The notes under the pieces were generated by a model. That model made no database searches. It saw only the letters and a list, made by a program, of their open reading frames with translations, and was not told the DNA's origin. The position numbers were made by a program, and so were the translations under genes. From Acidobacteriota bacterium (GTDB lineage Bacteria; Acidobacteriota; Thermoanaerobaculia; Multivoradales; JAHEKO01), in assembly GCA_029862975.1 (NCBI GenBank), contig JAOTWP010000006.1, forward strand, positions 1 to 64,000: a DNA stretch of 64,000 nt, given 5' to 3'. Numbering within the stretch: the stretch's first letter is position 1; every line of letters starts with the position of its first letter. Shown here piece after piece: positions 1-9,301 of the stretch.

Positions 1-1
1 C

Positions 2-216
2 TACGGCACGAGCGGCAACAGCTTCGTCGCGGTCGTCGAGCTGGGCGACCGCGTGCGGGCCCTCGCGGTGACCGCCGGCGGCGAGAGCGGCGATCCGAGC
101 TCCCCGCACTTCGACGACCAGGTGCAGCGCTACGCGGAGGGCAACCTGCGGCCCGTCTACTTCTACCCCGAGGACATCTCGGCCCACGCCGAACGGGTCT
201 ACCGGCCGGGCGGCTG
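2..216 (+). CDS. C-terminal fragment of penicillin acylase/amidase-family protein (truncated by window start)
   Basis: Frame 2 reads YGTSGNSFVAVVELGDRVRALAVTAGGESGDPSSPHFDDQVQRYAEGNLRPVYFYPEDISAHAERVYRPGG*; the G.S...HFDDQ...Y..G..RPV.F pattern is typical of the C-terminus of penicillin acylase family proteins. Confidence 0.6.
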
Positions 217-503
217 ACGCCCTGGAGCGGATGTCGGGCCGCGCGCCGCCGACGGTTCGAGGATCCGGAACGGGGCAGCGCCCGCTCGCAGGTCCGGAGC
301 CGCTTCTCTGTGACGACCTGTCGCTCGCGGAGTTCCTCGGGGTGATCTCGTAGGGCGGCGCCCTGAAGCGCGGCGCCGGCCGCCGGGAGCATCAGGCGCA
401 CGAAGCCGTCGACGATCTCCCAGGTCTCGTGCCGCGGTGGCGGGTCGAGCGCGGTTCAGGATTTGCACCGCATCACGCTCGCGCCACGTGCGTTGCAGCT
501 CTG

Positions 504-1139
504 CTAGCAACCTCGCAGCCACCAGCCGAGTACCACGCCCAGGAGCACCCAGCCGGCGATCGCCAGGCCCCGCCGGGCCGGCGCCGGCACCATCTCCTTC
601 CACAGCCCGCCCGCGAAGCGCGCCGCCAGCCGGGCCTGCGACGGGGGGGCGGGCGGCGCCGGCCGGGCCTCCTCGCCCTCGGCGGCCGGCGCGGCCGGGG
701 CGGCTTCTACCTGCGCCGCCAGGCCCTCGAGCCCCTGCTGGGCGATGACCTTGGCGGAGCTGTCCATCAGGCGCTGGCCGACGGCCGCCATGCGGCCGCC
801 GACCTGGGCGTCGAGGGCGTAGCGCAGGGTCGTGCCGCCGTCCGCGGCGGCCGTGAGGACGATCTCGCCCTCGCCCTTCATGAAGCCGGACGGGCCCTGG
901 CCGTTGAGGAGCATGTGGTAGCCATCCGGCGGCCTGACGTCGGTGAGCTCGAGGGTGCCCTGGAACTTGCCCTTCACCGGGCCGATGGCCACGTTGAGGA
1001 CGCCCTTGAACCTGTTGTCGTCCGTGCGCTCCAGCTTCTCGCAGCCGGGCATCGTGCGGGCCAGGATCGCGGGGTCGAGCAACGCCTCGAAGAGGCGCTC
1101 GCGGTCGACGTCGAAGTGGTGCTCGCCTTCGAGCTTCAT
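504..1139 (-). CDS. CoxG-like SRPBCC protein (carbon monoxide dehydrogenase subunit G family) with C-terminal TM
   Basis: MKLEGEHHFDVDRERLFEALLDPAILARTMPGCEKLERTDDNRFKGVLNVAIGPVKGKFQGTLEL...; C-terminal hydrophobic anchor GWVLLGVVLGWWLRGC. Start overlaps the upstream stop by 4 bp. Confidence 0.9.
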   Translation of the reverse strand: MKLEGEHHFDVDRERLFEALLDPAILARTMPGCEKLERTDDNRFKGVLNVAIGPVKGKFQGTLELTDVRPPDGYHMLLNGQGPSGFMKGEGEIVLTAAADGGTTLRYALDAQVGGRMAAVGQRLMDSSAKVIAQQGLEGLAAQVEAAPAAPAAEGEEARPAPPAPPSQARLAARFAGGLWKEMVPAPARRGLAIAGWVLLGVVLGWWLRGC

Positions 1140-3514
1140 GAATGCGTGCTCCTTGCGTCGCCCGCGGCGCCCTCCGCGGCCCGCGCCCGGCGGACGATCT
1201 CCCACAGGCGGCTCGGGTGGAGCGGGATCTGGAGGATCTCGAGGCCGGGGACCTGGAGGGCGTCCTCGAGCGCCTGGGCAAAGAGCGCGGCGACGGGGAT
1301 CGCCCCGGCCTCCCCCGCCCCCTTGGATCCGAGCTCGTTGAGCGGCGAGGGGGTCTCGAGGTGCCCGACCTTGATTCGCGGCACGTCGAGCGCGGTCGGC
1401 ACGAGGAAGTCCATGAACGAGGCGTTGAGCAGCTGCCCCGCGCCGTCGTAGACGAGCTCCTCGTAGAACGCGTTGCCGAGCCCCTGGGCGACGCCGCCGT
1501 GGACCTGGCCGTCGACGATCGTCGGGCTCAGGACCGTGCCGCAGTCGTGGACGACGACGTAGTCGAGCACCTCGACGAGCATCGTCTCCGGGTCGACGTC
1601 GAGGATCATCGCGTGGACGCCGCTGGCCGTGGCGCCGCGGTAGGGGCCGAAGTACTTCGTCGCCTCGAGGCCGGGCTCGGTGCCCGGCTCGACGGCGCCG
1701 CGCAGCGGGTTGGCGAGCCGCGCCAGCTCGGCGCGGCCGATGGCCCGCGCGGGGTCGGCCGCCACCCGCACCCCGTCGCCCGCCAGCTCGAGCTCCCCGA
1801 CCTCGGCCTCGAGGTGCCTGGCCGCCAGCGCCAGCATGCGGCCGCGCACCTCCTTGGCGGCCGCGTGCACCGCGTTGCCGGCCACGACCGCGCCGCGGCT
1901 GGCGAAGGTGCCGCTGCCCCAGTGGAACTGGTCCGTGTCGCCCGTCGTCACCTCGACGTCGGCGACCGCGACCCCGAGCTGATCCGCCGCGATCTGCGCG
2001 AGCACCGTGTAGTGCCCCTGGCCCTGAGTGCCGATCCCGGTGGCGACCGACACCTTGCCCGTCGGCTCGACCTGCACCCGCGCCCCCTCGTAGGGGCCGA
2101 TCCCCGTGCCCTCGACGTAGGCCACGATCCCGATGCCCGGGTGCCGCCCCGCGGCCCGCAGGCGGGGCTGGTCCTGCGCCAGGAACTCGTCCCAGCCGAT
2201 CATCGCGCGGGCCTTCTCGAGGATCGGCTCGTAGTTGCCGCTGTCGTAGACCAGCGGCGCGGCGTCCTGGTAGATCACCTCGTTCTCGTAGGGGAAGGCG
2301 TCCGGGGCGATGAAGTTGCGGCGCCGGATCTCGATCACGTCGATCCCCAGCTCGCGGGCCGCGGCGTCGAGCAGGCGCTCGATGACGAAGACCCCGTGCT
2401 GGCGGCCGGCCCCCCGGTAGGGCGTGACGATCGTCTTGTTCGTGAAGACGGCCTGGAACTCGCTCTCGTAGGCCGGGATGTCGTACGGCCCGAGCAGGGT
2501 GCACTGGCTGTTGAGGGGCACCGTCAGCCCGTAGGGGTCGTAGGCCCCGGTGTCGTGGAGAAAGGTGTCCTTGACGCCGAGGACGCGGCCGTCCCGCGTC
2601 AAAGCGATCTCGGCGTGGTGGATCTGGCCGCGCTCCTGGGTCGTCGCCACGAAGTTCTCGGCCCGGTCCTCGATCCACTTGAGCGGCTTTCCCAACCGCA
2701 TGGCGGCCCAGGGGATCAACACCTCCTCCGGGTAGAACATCATGATCTTCGGGCCGAAGCCGCCGCCGATGAAGGGCGCGACGACCCGCACCTGCGACTC
2801 CGAGAGGCCCAGCATCCCCGCCAGCCCGTTGCGGATGGGGATGGGCGCCTGGGTCGTGTCCCACACGGTCAGGCGCTCGCTCAAGCGGTCCCACTCGGCG
2901 ACGACGCCGCGGTTCTCGATCGCCGCCGAGGCGCCGCGGTCGTAGTCGAAGCGGCGCGCGAGCACGACGTCGGCCCGCGCCCGGGCGGCGGCGTAGTCGC
3001 CCTTGCGCTGCGGCACGTGGGCGGCGACGTTCGACTCGAGGTCGTCGTGGACGAGGGGCGCGCCCGGCGCCAGCGCCTCCTCGAGGTCGACCACCGCCGG
3101 CAGCGGCTCGCAATCGAGGAGGACGAGGTCGGCGGCGTCTTCGGCCAGGGCGCGGCTGTCGGCCACGATCATCGCCACGGGCTCGCCGAGGTGCCGGATC
3201 TTGTCCTTGACGAGCGGCACCTGCGTGCGCTGGTGGAAGGTCGCGCCCGCGACCGGCGGCGGCGGCACGAGCAGCGGGCCGGGCTGCCAGTAGTCGCCGA
3301 GGTCGGCGGCGGTGTAGACGGCGTGGACGCCCGGCGCCTCGCGCGCCGCGGCGACGTCGACGGCCTTCACCCGCGCGTGCGCGAAGGGGCTGCGCAGGAA
3401 GGCGACGTGCAGCATGCCGGGCCGCCGCACGTCGTCCACGAAGAGCGCCCGCCCGGTCAGGAGGCGCGGATCCTCGTTGCGCCGGACGCGGGCTCCCACG
3501 AGCTTGTCGGTCAT
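1136..3514 (-). CDS. Xanthine dehydrogenase family molybdopterin-binding subunit (CoxL-like, form II signature PYRGAGR)
   Basis: MTDKLVGARVRRNEDPRLLTGRALFVDDVRRPGMLHVAFLRSPFAHARV...; GGGFGPK, PYRGAGR, GSGTFASRG, GSKGAGEAG motifs. Start ATG overlaps DUF1116 stop by 4 bp. Confidence 0.92.
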   Translation of the reverse strand: MTDKLVGARVRRNEDPRLLTGRALFVDDVRRPGMLHVAFLRSPFAHARVKAVDVAAAREAPGVHAVYTAADLGDYWQPGPLLVPPPPVAGATFHQRTQVPLVKDKIRHLGEPVAMIVADSRALAEDAADLVLLDCEPLPAVVDLEEALAPGAPLVHDDLESNVAAHVPQRKGDYAAARARADVVLARRFDYDRGASAAIENRGVVAEWDRLSERLTVWDTTQAPIPIRNGLAGMLGLSESQVRVVAPFIGGGFGPKIMMFYPEEVLIPWAAMRLGKPLKWIEDRAENFVATTQERGQIHHAEIALTRDGRVLGVKDTFLHDTGAYDPYGLTVPLNSQCTLLGPYDIPAYESEFQAVFTNKTIVTPYRGAGRQHGVFVIERLLDAAARELGIDVIEIRRRNFIAPDAFPYENEVIYQDAAPLVYDSGNYEPILEKARAMIGWDEFLAQDQPRLRAAGRHPGIGIVAYVEGTGIGPYEGARVQVEPTGKVSVATGIGTQGQGHYTVLAQIAADQLGVAVADVEVTTGDTDQFHWGSGTFASRGAVVAGNAVHAAAKEVRGRMLALAARHLEAEVGELELAGDGVRVAADPARAIGRAELARLANPLRGAVEPGTEPGLEATKYFGPYRGATASGVHAMILDVDPETMLVEVLDYVVVHDCGTVLSPTIVDGQVHGGVAQGLGNAFYEELVYDGAGQLLNASFMDFLVPTALDVPRIKVGHLETPSPLNELGSKGAGEAGAIPVAALFAQALEDALQVPGLEILQIPLHPSRLWEIVRRARAAEGAAGDARSTHS

Positions 3515-4761
3515 GCCTCTTTCTCCAGGTACCGGTCGGCGAAGGCGACGAGGGCCTCCTCGAAGATCGCCATCGGCGGGCGCACGAGCCCGGCGCCGAC
3601 CTGCCCGACCCCCGCCTTGCGGTGCGCGATGCCGGTGTTGACCCGCGGCGTCATCCCGAGCTCGACGACCTTGCGAATGTCGATGCCGAGCGGCGAGCCG
3701 CGGAAGCCGAGGGCGGGGATGGTGAGCTGCCGGTGCTCGGCGACGGTGATCTCGTACATCTCGAGCGTCGCGGCGAGCGCGTCCTCCGGCGCCCCGCCCA
3801 CGAAGTTGACGATGGCCGGGGCGGCGGCCATCGCGAAGGCGCCGATGCCGGCAGTCTCGGTGATCGTGCTGTCGCCGATGTCCGGATTGGCGTCGGCGCT
3901 CGTGAAGCCTGGGAAGTAGAGCCCGTCCGGCACCTCCGCGGGAGCGGTGAACCAGCGCTCGCCCAGGCCGCTGACCCGGATGCCGAAGTCGGTGCCGTTG
4001 CGGGCCATGGTGGTCACCACCGTGCTGCCCTCGACGCCGGAGCCGGCCTCGGCCATCAGCTTGCAGGCGGCCATCACCGGGTTCAGCACCGACAGCGCGT
4101 TGTCGCCCAGGAACGCGAGCACGTTGGCGGCCGCGGCCGCGTCGGTCGCCGTCTTCTGGACGGCGGGCGCCAGCTGGCGCAGGTAGAGCAGGGAGCCGGC
4201 CTTGTTGCGGTTGTGCCCCTCGTCGCCCATGTGCAACGCCTCGGCGATGAGCGCCCGCAGGTCGATGCCGCCGGACTCGGCGAGCGCGATCTCGAGCATC
4301 GGGGCCATCACCTCGTTCATCCAGCGCAGCTTGTCCAGCACCTCGGGCGCGAAGGCGCCGTAGCGCAGGACCTTGCCGTAGCCCTCGTTCAAGGTCGAGA
4401 AGGCGCGGCGCTCGTGGACGGCGTCCTCCACGACGTAGACCTGCATCGAGGCCGACGTCACGCCGGCCATGGGTCCCACCGCCCCGTGGTGGTGGCAGGG
4501 CGAAAAGGCGATCTCGCCGCACTCGACGAGATGGATCGCGTCCTCCCGCGACTCGGCGAGGCCCTCGAAGAGCAGCGCTCCGATGACGGCGCCGCGCAGC
4601 GGCCCGGACATGCGCCCCCAGGCGATCGGCGGGCCGGCGTGGAGGATGCGCTTGGCGTCGAGCCCCGGCACGACGTCGCCGGCGCGCGCCACCGTCTTGA
4701 GCACCGGGTGCGCCGCCATCATCCGCTCGACCGCCGTCTGATTCGCCTGCTCCACGTTCAT
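3511..4761 (-). CDS. DUF1116 family protein (YlbE/AllG-like)
   Basis: MNVEQANQTAVERMMAAHPVLKTVARAGDVVPGLDAKRILHAGPPIAWGRMSGPLRGAVIGALLFEG...SPCHHHGAVGPMAGVTSASM...; characteristic DUF1116 core, immediately downstream of fdrA as in the allantoin-type clusters. Confidence 0.85.
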   Translation of the reverse strand: MNVEQANQTAVERMMAAHPVLKTVARAGDVVPGLDAKRILHAGPPIAWGRMSGPLRGAVIGALLFEGLAESREDAIHLVECGEIAFSPCHHHGAVGPMAGVTSASMQVYVVEDAVHERRAFSTLNEGYGKVLRYGAFAPEVLDKLRWMNEVMAPMLEIALAESGGIDLRALIAEALHMGDEGHNRNKAGSLLYLRQLAPAVQKTATDAAAAANVLAFLGDNALSVLNPVMAACKLMAEAGSGVEGSTVVTTMARNGTDFGIRVSGLGERWFTAPAEVPDGLYFPGFTSADANPDIGDSTITETAGIGAFAMAAAPAIVNFVGGAPEDALAATLEMYEITVAEHRQLTIPALGFRGSPLGIDIRKVVELGMTPRVNTGIAHRKAGVGQVGAGLVRPPMAIFEEALVAFADRYLEKEA

Positions 4762-6479
4762 CCGCCGCCCTCCACCGCCGCCGCCCGCGCCGCGCCGTCG
4801 AGCCGGGCGAGAATCGCGGCCAGCCTCTCGTTGCCCCCCGCGGGCGGCCGCCAGTCGACGTGCACCGACTCTACTCCCTGGTCGACCAGGCTCTTGTGGA
4901 AGAGCTCGAGGCCGACGTTGACCGCCACGAGCGGCGCCTCGAGGGCGGCGGCGGCGGGATCGGCGGCGGCGGCGGCGGGATCGGCGGCGGCGCCGACGCG
5001 CTCGAGGATCCGGTCGACCGCCGCGCCGAGCTCGGTGTAGACCCGGGCGCCGGCGGCTTCGAGCCGCGCCTTCTGCTCCGCGAGGTCCTGCGGATCCTCG
5101 TCGGTCCCCACGAGGGCAACCGCGATCTCGAGGTCGCGGGCGGCGCCCGCCAGGGCCCGCTCCACGGCCGGCGCCAGGACGGCGGCGGGGTCGGGGTGGG
5201 CGCCGTCGCCCAGCACGACGTCGAGCAGGATCGAGCCGACCCCGGGATCGCGCGCCGCGCGGGCGAGATGCTCGACGACGAGCTCGGGGTCGAGCATCGG
5301 GTGCGGCCGGCCGACGGTGAGCTCGTCGGCGCCGAGGTCGAGCACCGCGTGCGCTCCCGTGCTCTGCGCCGCGGCGAGCTTCTGCGCCCGATGGCCCGCC
5401 AGGTTGGAGGCCATCGCCGGCACCACGGCCTCGAGGCGCGAGAGCGCCTCGCTGGCGAGCGTGCCGCCCGAGAAGAGACCGCGCAGCAGGCCCCGGGCCG
5501 GCGGCCGGCGTGGCGCCGCACCCGCCGCTTCCGGCGCGGCCGCCAGGCCGGCGGCCAGGCGGGCGGCGTCCTCGAGGTCGGCGGCGAAGTGCAGGTTCGC
5601 CACCCGCCGGCCGGGCGGCGCCCAGCCCTGGAACTGCACGACGACGGGCTTGCCGAGCGCGTGCGTCCGCGCCAGGAGATCCGCGGCCACCCTCGGGTGC
5701 GGCGGCTTCGAGACGACGACGACGACCCGGGTGCCGGCGTCGACGCCCAGCAGTCCGAGCGCGCGGAGGGCCGTCGCCCCGCCGACCTCGGCCGAGAGGT
5801 CGCGGCCGCCCGTCCCGATCGCCTGCGAGATGCCGGAGCCGAGCGCGTGCAGGCGCGAGGCGATCGCCTGCAGCCCGGTGCCCGACGCCCCGACGAGGCC
5901 GACCGGACCGCTCCGCACCCGGTTGGCGAACCCCAGCCCGGCGCCCGCGACGATCGAGGTGCCGCAGTCCGGCCCGAGCACGAGCAGGCCGCGCGCGGCC
6001 GCCGTCCGCTTGAGCTCCACCTCGTCCTCGAGGGAGACGTTGTCGCTGTAGAGGAAGACGTTGCGGCCGGCCCCCAGGACCTGGCGCGCCACCTCGGCGG
6101 CGTAGCGCCCGGGCACGGAGACGAGGACCCAGCGGGCGGCGGGCAGCCGCGCCAGCCCGGCGCGCAAGCTGCGCGGGCGGTACGCGGCGCCGGCGCCGGT
6201 CGGGCGCGCGGCGACCAGCGCCTCGAAGCGCGCGAGAGCCGTCTCCGCGATCCGGGTGTTCGACGCGCTCACCGCGATCAGCAGGTCGTCGCCGCGGGCC
6301 CCCGCCAGCGGGCTCGCCAGCAGGCCGCCCGCGACGAGCAGCTCCTGGTTGGCGGGGGTCGCCATCACCACGCCCGCCTCGTGCACGCCGTCGATCGCCG
6401 CCAGCCCGCGCTGCAGCTGCATGAGCACGACCGAGTCGAAGTAGCGGCCGCGCTCGAGGCGGTGGCGCAGGACGCTCAC
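4758..6479 (-). CDS. FdrA family acyl-CoA synthetase-like protein (AllF-like)
   Basis: GTG start; VSVLRHRLERGRYFDSVVLMQLQRGLAAIDGVHEAGVVMATPANQELL...LVLGPDCGTSIVAGAGLGFANRVRSGPVGLVGASGTGLQAI...GTGGRDLSAEVGG; CoA-binding/ligase architecture of FdrA. GTGA overlap with amidase stop. Confidence 0.85.
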   Translation of the reverse strand: MSVLRHRLERGRYFDSVVLMQLQRGLAAIDGVHEAGVVMATPANQELLVAGGLLASPLAGARGDDLLIAVSASNTRIAETALARFEALVAARPTGAGAAYRPRSLRAGLARLPAARWVLVSVPGRYAAEVARQVLGAGRNVFLYSDNVSLEDEVELKRTAAARGLLVLGPDCGTSIVAGAGLGFANRVRSGPVGLVGASGTGLQAIASRLHALGSGISQAIGTGGRDLSAEVGGATALRALGLLGVDAGTRVVVVVSKPPHPRVAADLLARTHALGKPVVVQFQGWAPPGRRVANLHFAADLEDAARLAAGLAAAPEAAGAAPRRPPARGLLRGLFSGGTLASEALSRLEAVVPAMASNLAGHRAQKLAAAQSTGAHAVLDLGADELTVGRPHPMLDPELVVEHLARAARDPGVGSILLDVVLGDGAHPDPAAVLAPAVERALAGAARDLEIAVALVGTDEDPQDLAEQKARLEAAGARVYTELGAAVDRILERVGAAADPAAAAADPAAAALEAPLVAVNVGLELFHKSLVDQGVESVHVDWRPPAGGNERLAAILARLDGAARAAAVEGGG

Positions 6480-7774
6480 GCCGCCAGCACCCTCTCCAGG
6501 GTCCGCGCCCAGGCCAGGACCTCCTCGTCGGCGCCCCAGCGCCCGGCCAGCTGCAGGCCGAGCGGCAGCTCGCCCGGGCCGCACGGCAGGGGCAGGCTCG
6601 CGGCGGGCAGCCCGGCGTAGGTCCACGGGAGGTTCATCACCGGATCGCCGGTGGAGTCGAGCCCGAGCGGCGCCTCCCCGGGCGCGGCCGGCGAGAGCCA
6701 GAGGTCCACGCCGTGGGCGTCCATGGCCGCCGTCAGCTCCTGCCGCAGCCGCTCGCGGCCGGCCCGGGCGGCGGCGAGATCGGGCGCCGAGACGGCGCGC
6801 CCGGTCGCGATCAGCTGGCGGGTCGTCGCGTGATAGGTGTCGCCCCAGGCGGCGTACCAGCGCTCGTGGACGGCCGCCGCCTCGGCCGCCACGAGCAGCC
6901 GATGGCGCGCTTCGATGGCGTCGAAGTCCGCCATCACCGGGACGCCGAGCACCGCGATGCCGCGGCCGACGAGGTGCTCGCAGGCGCGGCGCAAGCGCTC
7001 GCGGGCGGGGCGCTCGGCGCGGCCGAGGTAGGGGCTCTCGGGTACCGCGAGGCGCGGCGCGGCGGCCGGCGAGACGGTCTTCCAGCCGGCGCAGAACGCG
7101 GCCGCCGCGAGCTCGGCGCTCGCCGCGTCGGCCGTGAAGCAGCCCACGTGGTCCACGGACGGCGCCAGCGGGACGACGCCGCGGCGCGAGCTGCGTCCGT
7201 AGGTCGGCTTGAAGCCGAAGACGCCGCAGTACGACGCCGGGCGGCAGATCGAGCCGATCGTCTGGGTGCCCAGGGCGAGCGGCGCGAGCCCCGCGGCCAC
7301 CGCCGCCGCCGAGCCGCTCGACGAGCCGCCGGGGGTGCGCTCGCGGTCGCGGGGATTGCGGGTGGCGCCGGGGGCGAAGTAGGCGAACTCGGTGGTGACC
7401 GTCTTGCCCAGCACCAGCGCGCCGGCCTGCCTGAGCGCCGTCACGACGGCCGCCTCGGGGCCGGCGAGCTCGGCCGGCGGCACGGCGCTGCCCGCGGTCG
7501 TCGCGAAGCCGTCGACGTGGAAGATGTCCTTCACGCCGACGGGCACGCCGAAGAGAGGCGGCCGCGCGGCCGGCTCCGGGAAGCGGGCGACGAGCGCCGC
7601 GGCCTCGCGCTCGAGGCGGCGGAAGCGGTCGGGCTCCGGGTAGAACGCCGCGAGCGCGGGCTCGGTGGCCGCGAAGCGTTCTTCGAGCCGGGCGAGGAGC
7701 TCGCCCGGTGCCAGCGCCCCGCCGCGCAGCGCCTCGGCGAGCTCGGTCAGCGATCGCGGCGCGGGCTCGATCGC
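6476..7774 (-). CDS. Amidase signature family hydrolase; start codon unresolved
   Basis: AIEPAPRSLTELAEALRGGALAPGELLARLEERF...LFGVPVGVKDIFHVDGFATTAGS...GALVLGKTVTTEFAYFAPGATRNPRDRERTPGGSSSGSAAAVAAGLAPLALGTQTIGSICRPASYCGVFGFKPTYGR; Ser-rich amidase signature. The ORF track starts it inside the domain (7546); the N-terminal homologous region continues in frame up to the TAG at 7775-7777. Confidence 0.85.
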   Translation of the reverse strand, partial: AIEPAPRSLTELAEALRGGALAPGELLARLEERFAATEPALAAFYPEPDRFRRLEREAAALVARFPEPAARPPLFGVPVGVKDIFHVDGFATTAGSAVPPAELAGPEAAVVTALRQAGALVLGKTVTTEFAYFAPGATRNPRDRERTPGGSSSGSAAAVAAGLAPLALGTQTIGSICRPASYCGVFGFKPTYGRSSRRGVVPLAPSVDHVGCFTADAASAELAAAAFCAGWKTVSPAAAPRLAVPESPYLGRAERPARERLRRACEHLVGRGIAVLGVPVMADFDAIEARHRLLVAAEAAAVHERWYAAWGDTYHATTRQLIATGRAVSAPDLAAARAGRERLRQELTAAMDAHGVDLWLSPAAPGEAPLGLDSTGDPVMNLPWTYAGLPAASLPLPCGPGELPLGLQLAGRWGADEEVLAWARTLERVLAA

Positions 7775-8260
7775 CTAGCCCTCGCGCGACAGCTTCGCCG
7801 CGGCCAGCCGCACGGCGTCGACGATGTGCTGATACCCCGTGCAGCGGCACAGGTTGCCGGAGATCGCCGCCCGGATCTCGTGCTCGGAGGGATCGGGATG
7901 GCGCTCCAGGAACGGCACGAGGGTCATGAGGAAGCCCGGCGTGCAGAAGCCGCACTGCAGGCCGTGCGCCTCCCAGAAGGCCTCCTGCAGGGGATGGAGC
8001 GCGCCGTCCTCGGCGGCCAATCCCTCGACCGTCTCGATCTCGTGGCCGTCGGCCTGCACCGCGAGCAGCAGGCAGGAGCGCACGGCCTCGCCGTCGAGCA
8101 GGATGGTGCAGGCGCCGCAGACCCCGTGCTCGCAGCCCACGTGCGTCCCCGTCAGCTCGAGGTCGTGGCGCAGGAAGTCGGAGAGCAGCGTGCGAGCCTC
8201 GGTCGCCGCCCGGCGCTCGCTGCCGTTGACCTTGACCCGCACCTCGTGCAGGACGCTCAT
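7775..8260 (-). CDS. (2Fe-2S)-binding subunit of molybdenum hydroxylase (CoxS-like)
   Basis: MSVLHEVRVKVNGSERRAATEARTLLSDFLRHDLELTGTHVGCEHGVCGACTILLDG...CGFCTPGFLMTL...GNLCRCTGYQHIVDAV; both [2Fe-2S] motifs present. Confidence 0.94.
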   Translation of the reverse strand: MSVLHEVRVKVNGSERRAATEARTLLSDFLRHDLELTGTHVGCEHGVCGACTILLDGEAVRSCLLLAVQADGHEIETVEGLAAEDGALHPLQEAFWEAHGLQCGFCTPGFLMTLVPFLERHPDPSEHEIRAAISGNLCRCTGYQHIVDAVRLAAAKLSREG

Positions 8261-9144
8261 CGGGATCCCTCCGCCGCCGCCCGCTCGACCGCCTTCGCCA
8301 GCGCCCGCCGCGTCAGCACGCGCACGAGGTGGCGGGTGAACTCGGGGGTGGCATGAATGGTCCCGGCGGGCTCGATCTCGTGCGCGGCGACGTGCTCGGC
8401 CACCGCCGCGAAGAGCGCCGCGGAGGGGCGCTCGCCGGCCAGCATGGCCGCCGCCGCCGCCGCGTCCACCGGCTTGTCGCCCACGCTCAGGTAGACGAGC
8501 CGGCCGCTCGCGATGGCGCCGCCCGCGGCGAGCCGCACCGAGGCCGCCACCCCGGCCAGGGCGTAATCGCCGTGCCGGCGGGCGATCTCCTGGAACGAGG
8601 TCCCCCTCCCCGCGCCGACCGCCGGCAGCTCGACCTCGACGAGGATCTCGTCGGGCTCGAGCGCCGTCTCGAAGAGGCCGCGGAAGAACTCCCCGGCCGC
8701 CACCCAGCGCTCGCCGCCGCGCTTGGCCAGCTTGAAGCGCGCCCCGTCCGCCAGGCAGACGGCGGGCGCCTCGGCCGCCGGATCGGCGTGCGCAAGCGTC
8801 CCCCCGAAGGTGCTGCGGTTGCGGATCTGGGGATGCGCCACCCACGGGATCGCCTCGGCCAGGAGCGGCGAGTAGTCGGGGAGCTCGGCGTAGCGCTCGA
8901 GCCGGCTCATCCGCGTGAGCGCTCCGACCCGCAGGGTCCCGTCCTCGCCCGGGCGCACGAAGTCGAGCTCGGCGACGCCGTTCAGGTCGATCAGCATCGC
9001 CGGCTGCGCCAGCCGGAAGTTCATCACCGGGATGAGGCTCTGGCCGCCGGCCAGGAGCTTGGCGTCGTCGCCGTGCTCGCCCGCCAGCTCGAGGGCCGCC
9101 GCGAGCGAGTCCGGAGCTCGGTATTCGAACGGTGCCGGCTTCAA
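8257..9144 (-). CDS. FAD-binding subunit of molybdenum hydroxylase (CoxM-like)
   Basis: TTG start; MKPAPFEYRAPDSLAAALELAGEHGDDAKLLAGGQSLIPVMNFRLAQPAMLIDLNGV...TFGGTLAHADPAAEAPA. Confidence 0.92.
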   Translation of the reverse strand: MKPAPFEYRAPDSLAAALELAGEHGDDAKLLAGGQSLIPVMNFRLAQPAMLIDLNGVAELDFVRPGEDGTLRVGALTRMSRLERYAELPDYSPLLAEAIPWVAHPQIRNRSTFGGTLAHADPAAEAPAVCLADGARFKLAKRGGERWVAAGEFFRGLFETALEPDEILVEVELPAVGAGRGTSFQEIARRHGDYALAGVAASVRLAAGGAIASGRLVYLSVGDKPVDAAAAAAMLAGERPSAALFAAVAEHVAAHEIEPAGTIHATPEFTRHLVRVLTRRALAKAVERAAAEGSR

Positions 9145-9276
9145 GGCGGAAATACTACTACGGCTCTCCCGGGCTCGTCAGCGGCGCGGCCGGCGCCCAC
9201 CGCGGCGGCCGGCGCGTCCATTCCGAGCCCGACCGGAGCCGCCGTCGCCAGCCTCGCTCTCGGCTGAATCCATAAG

Positions 9277-9295
9277 GCACACATTGTGCTAGAAT
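9277..9295 (+). promoter_or_regulatory. Candidate BrnA operator (GCACA-CAT-TGTGC) abutting a TAGAAT -10 just upstream of brnT
   Basis: Perfect 5-bp inverted repeat 9277-9289 followed by TAGAAT 9290-9295; GTG start at 9302. No convincing -35 found. Confidence 0.45.
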
Positions 9296-9301
9296 CGGTC
9301 C

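Noticed and set aside
217-503. Possible Uma2/DUF820-like fragment on minus strand (HETWEIVDGFVRLMLPAAGAAL)
   Set aside because: Only a short weak resemblance to the ELIDGE motif and no complete frame; insufficient to call even a pseudogene.
1136-3514. Functional carbon monoxide dehydrogenase (coxL)
   Set aside because: Signature is PYRGAGR (form II-like) and the operon contains amidase/FdrA/DUF1116, so CO oxidation should not be assumed; gene symbol withheld.
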